From assembly GCA_021771675.1 (NCBI GenBank), contig JAETOP010000058.1, positions 1-23,251 on the forward strand: a stretch of 23,251 bases of DNA. The letters run 5' to 3'. Source of the DNA: Oscillospiraceae bacterium. GTDB lineage: Bacteria > Bacillota_A > Clostridia > Oscillospirales > Oscillospiraceae. The position numbers and the translations under genes are program-made. Of the stretch, positions 22,059 to 23,251 are shown piece by piece; position 1 is the first letter of the stretch; each line of letters begins with the position of its first letter. The notes beneath the pieces were generated by a model. The model saw only the letters and a program-made list of their open reading frames with translations. It was not told where the DNA came from and ran no database searches.

Positions 22059-22670
22059 ATGGCTACCATTGGCCTTGATAAACTTTTCTACTCGAAGATT
22101 ACCGAGGGTGAAAACGGCGATGAGACCTATGCCGCCCCGGTGGCTTTGGCAAAAGCCATGACCGCCGAGCTTTCCGTGGAACTGGCGGAAGCTACGCTGT
22201 ACGCAGACGATGGCGCGGCGGAGGTCGTGAAGGAGTTCCAGAGCGGGACGCTGACGCTGGGTGTGGACGATATTGGGAAAAGCGTGGCGGAAGACCTGAC
22301 CGGGGCGGTGATTGATGAAAACGGCGTCCTGATCTCCGCATCGGAGGACGGCGGCGCTCCGGTTGCCATCGGCTTCCGGGCCAAGAAAGCAAACGGCAAG
22401 TACCGCTATTTCTGGCTGTACCGCGTGATTTTTGGTATCCCGGCCACCAACCTGACCACCAAGGGCGAGAGCATCGAGTTTTCCACCCCTTCCATCGAGG
22501 GGACGGTGACCCGCCGCAATAAGGTGGACGGCCAGGGCAAACACCCCTGGAAAGCGGAGGTGTCCGAGGATGACTCCGGTGTGTCTCCCACGGTTATCAC
22601 GGGCTGGTACGATGAGGTCTATGAGCCGTCCTATGCGGATCAGACATCTGACACAGGCGGCGAAGGGTAA
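22059..22670 (+). CDS. Major tail (tube) protein, phi13-like
   Basis: 203 residues; ATG 22059 with GGAGG at 22046-22050. Starts MATIGLDKLFYSKI, then a beta-rich body with VELAEATLYADDGAAEVVKEFQSGTL, LGVDDIGK, GVLISASEDGGAPVAIGFRAKKANGKYRYFWLYRVIF and FSTPSIEGTVTRRNK, the usual phi13-family tail tube pattern in Bacillota siphoviruses. The last 20 or so residues are acidic and Ser/Thr/Gly-rich. Sits directly before the tail chaperone genes. Confidence 0.93.
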   Translation: MATIGLDKLFYSKITEGENGDETYAAPVALAKAMTAELSVELAEATLYADDGAAEVVKEFQSGTLTLGVDDIGKSVAEDLTGAVIDENGVLISASEDGGAPVAIGFRAKKANGKYRYFWLYRVIFGIPATNLTTKGESIEFSTPSIEGTVTRRNKVDGQGKHPWKAEVSEDDSGVSPTVITGWYDEVYEPSYADQTSDTGGEG

Positions 22671-22686
22671 TAGGAGGTTTTGAGAT

Positions 22687-23067
22687 ATGGATGAAAGAAC
22701 AGCTACTGTCAATATCGGCGGGCAGGAATACGAAATGCTCCTGACCACCAGGGCGACCAAGGCCATCGCCGGACGCTACGGCGGGCTGGAGAACCTGGGC
22801 GAGAAGCTGATGAAAGCGGAAAATTTTGAGATGGCTCTGGACGAGATCGTGTGGCTGATTACCCTTCTCTGCAACCAGCTCATCCTCGTCCACAACCTGA
22901 AACACCCGGAGGACAAAAAGCCGGAACTGACCGCCGATGAGGTGGAGCTTCTCACCTCCCCGATGGAGCTGACCGACTACAAGGACGCCATCATGGAGGC
23001 AATGTACCGGGGTACCAAGCGGAACGTGGAAAGTGAGCCGGAGGGAAAAAACACGGCGGCCGGGTAA
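22687..23067 (+). CDS. Tail assembly chaperone, first frame (gpG-like)
   Basis: 126 residues in the zero frame; ATG 22687 with GGAGG at 22673-22677. Begins MDERTATVNIGGQEYEMLLTTRATKAIAGRYGGLENLGEKL, typical of the gpG-like chaperone in these phages, and is otherwise helical with EIVWLITLLCNQLI. It ends at TAA 23065-23067 just after a slippery A-AAA-AAC, beyond which a -1 shift makes the longer gpGT-like product. Both products are needed for tail-tube assembly in known siphoviruses; this is the shorter, more abundant one by analogy. Confidence 0.93.
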   Translation: MDERTATVNIGGQEYEMLLTTRATKAIAGRYGGLENLGEKLMKAENFEMALDEIVWLITLLCNQLILVHNLKHPEDKKPELTADEVELLTSPMELTDYKDAIMEAMYRGTKRNVESEPEGKNTAAG

Positions 23068-23091
23068 GTGACGAGGAGTTGTTTACCCGGC
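23046..23091 (+). promoter_or_regulatory. Programmed -1 ribosomal frameshift signal
   Basis: Canonical heptamer A-AAA-AAC at 23046-23052 in the zero frame (codons AAA 23047, AAC 23050). After a 6-base spacer there is a 9-bp stem: 23059-23067 (GCCGGGTAA) pairs with 23083-23091 (TTACCCGGC) around a 15-base loop. The zero-frame stop TAA lies in the stem. All three standard parts of a bacterial/phage -1 frameshift site are present at normal distances. Confidence 0.85.
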
Positions 23092-23251
23092 TTTTGTATT
23101 ACGGCATGGCCCATCTGAATCTCTCGCAGGATGAGGTGTGGCTCATGCCGTTTGGTTTGCTTATGGATCTCTGGGAATGCCATAAGCAGTTTATGGGAAT
23201 CGCAAAGCCGAAGCAGGTGCTGACCATTGACGATGTGATTCCCTACGGAAT
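23052..23251 (+). CDS. Tail assembly chaperone, second frame (gpT-like), reached by -1 frameshift; runs off the window
   Basis: After slippage at 23046-23052 the reading continues as HGGRVSDEELFTRLLYYGMA, then HLNLSQDEVWLMPFGLLMDL, WECHKQFMGIAKPKQV and LTIDDVIPYG, open to the last base. The E-L-F-T-R-L-L-Y-Y-G-M-A-H-L start, the W-L-M-P-x-G-L-L-x-D-L-W-E-C-H motif and the V-I-P-Y-G end are typical of the T part of tail chaperones. There is no ribosome binding site of its own, so expression as a fusion with the upstream frame is expected. The tape measure gene should follow outside the window. Confidence 0.88.

Noticed and set aside
1..23251. tRNA genes, insertion sequences, integrase or att sites
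   Set aside because: I saw no cloverleaf-type sequence, transposase, recombinase or flanking duplicated core anywhere in the window.

Overview
The window reads as one strand of a tailed-phage or prophage genome from a Clostridia-type (Bacillota) host. Every supported gene is on the + strand. Most genes sit behind strong AGGAGG-type ribosome binding sites, stops and starts often overlap as ATGA, and coding is GC-rich. The structural genes are the HK97-like siphovirus set, and the replication genes (family A polymerase, VapE-type primase/helicase, VRR-NUC nuclease, SNF2 helicase) match those common in phages of gut Clostridia. No integrase, repressor, lysis gene, tRNA or host gene is visible, so an integrated prophage cannot be told from a free phage.

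Layout. (1) 1-6969 is the replication and early/middle module: DNA polymerase (5' end outside the window), a deoxyribosyltransferase-fold protein, VapE, a 250-base gap with ten GTTCC/GGAAC repeats beside an AT-rich stretch (candidate origin), a cysteine-containing hypothetical, VRR-NUC, SNF2 helicase, a small hypothetical and a sigma-region-4-like DUF1492 protein. (2) 6970-8151 is the switch to packaging: a candidate late promoter carrying three direct repeats at exact 10-base spacing, a 12-bp hairpin with a GCGA loop and T-run, an HNH endonuclease, a gap that is a candidate cos region, and the P27-type small terminase. (3) 8156-15680 is an accessory island between the small and large terminase genes: a compact SAM synthetase, a ParB-N/beta-class DNA methyltransferase, a C5 methyltransferase with eight degenerate internal repeats, a 'virulence-related' type protein, DUF4314-like and DUF6809-like proteins, an amidoligase, a gamma-glutamylcyclotransferase, a zinc ribbon and a small hypothetical. 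(4) 15798-23251 is the late structural operon: large terminase, portal, ClpP-type prohead protease, HK97 capsid, head-tail connectors, gp10-like protein, tail completion protein, major tail protein, and the tail-assembly chaperone with a textbook -1 frameshift site into the second chaperone frame, cut off by the window end.

How it may work together. The first half of the island can make SAM and use it to methylate phage DNA at adenine/N4-cytosine and C5-cytosine sites, plausibly against host restriction. The second half pairs an ATP-dependent amide-bond-forming enzyme with an enzyme family that releases gamma-glutamyl groups as 5-oxoproline. It is punctuated by three copies of one intergenic promoter-like element (TTGCTATT-N8-TTAGAG-N13-ACCGAAA, spacing identical in all three). 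A roughly 40-residue C-terminal module (22/40 identical) is shared by the amidoligase and the otherwise different 12188-12907 protein. The repeated promoter element, the shared tail and the amidoligase/cyclotransferase pair are the strongest candidates for an under-described phage system here. The substrate cannot be read from sequence.
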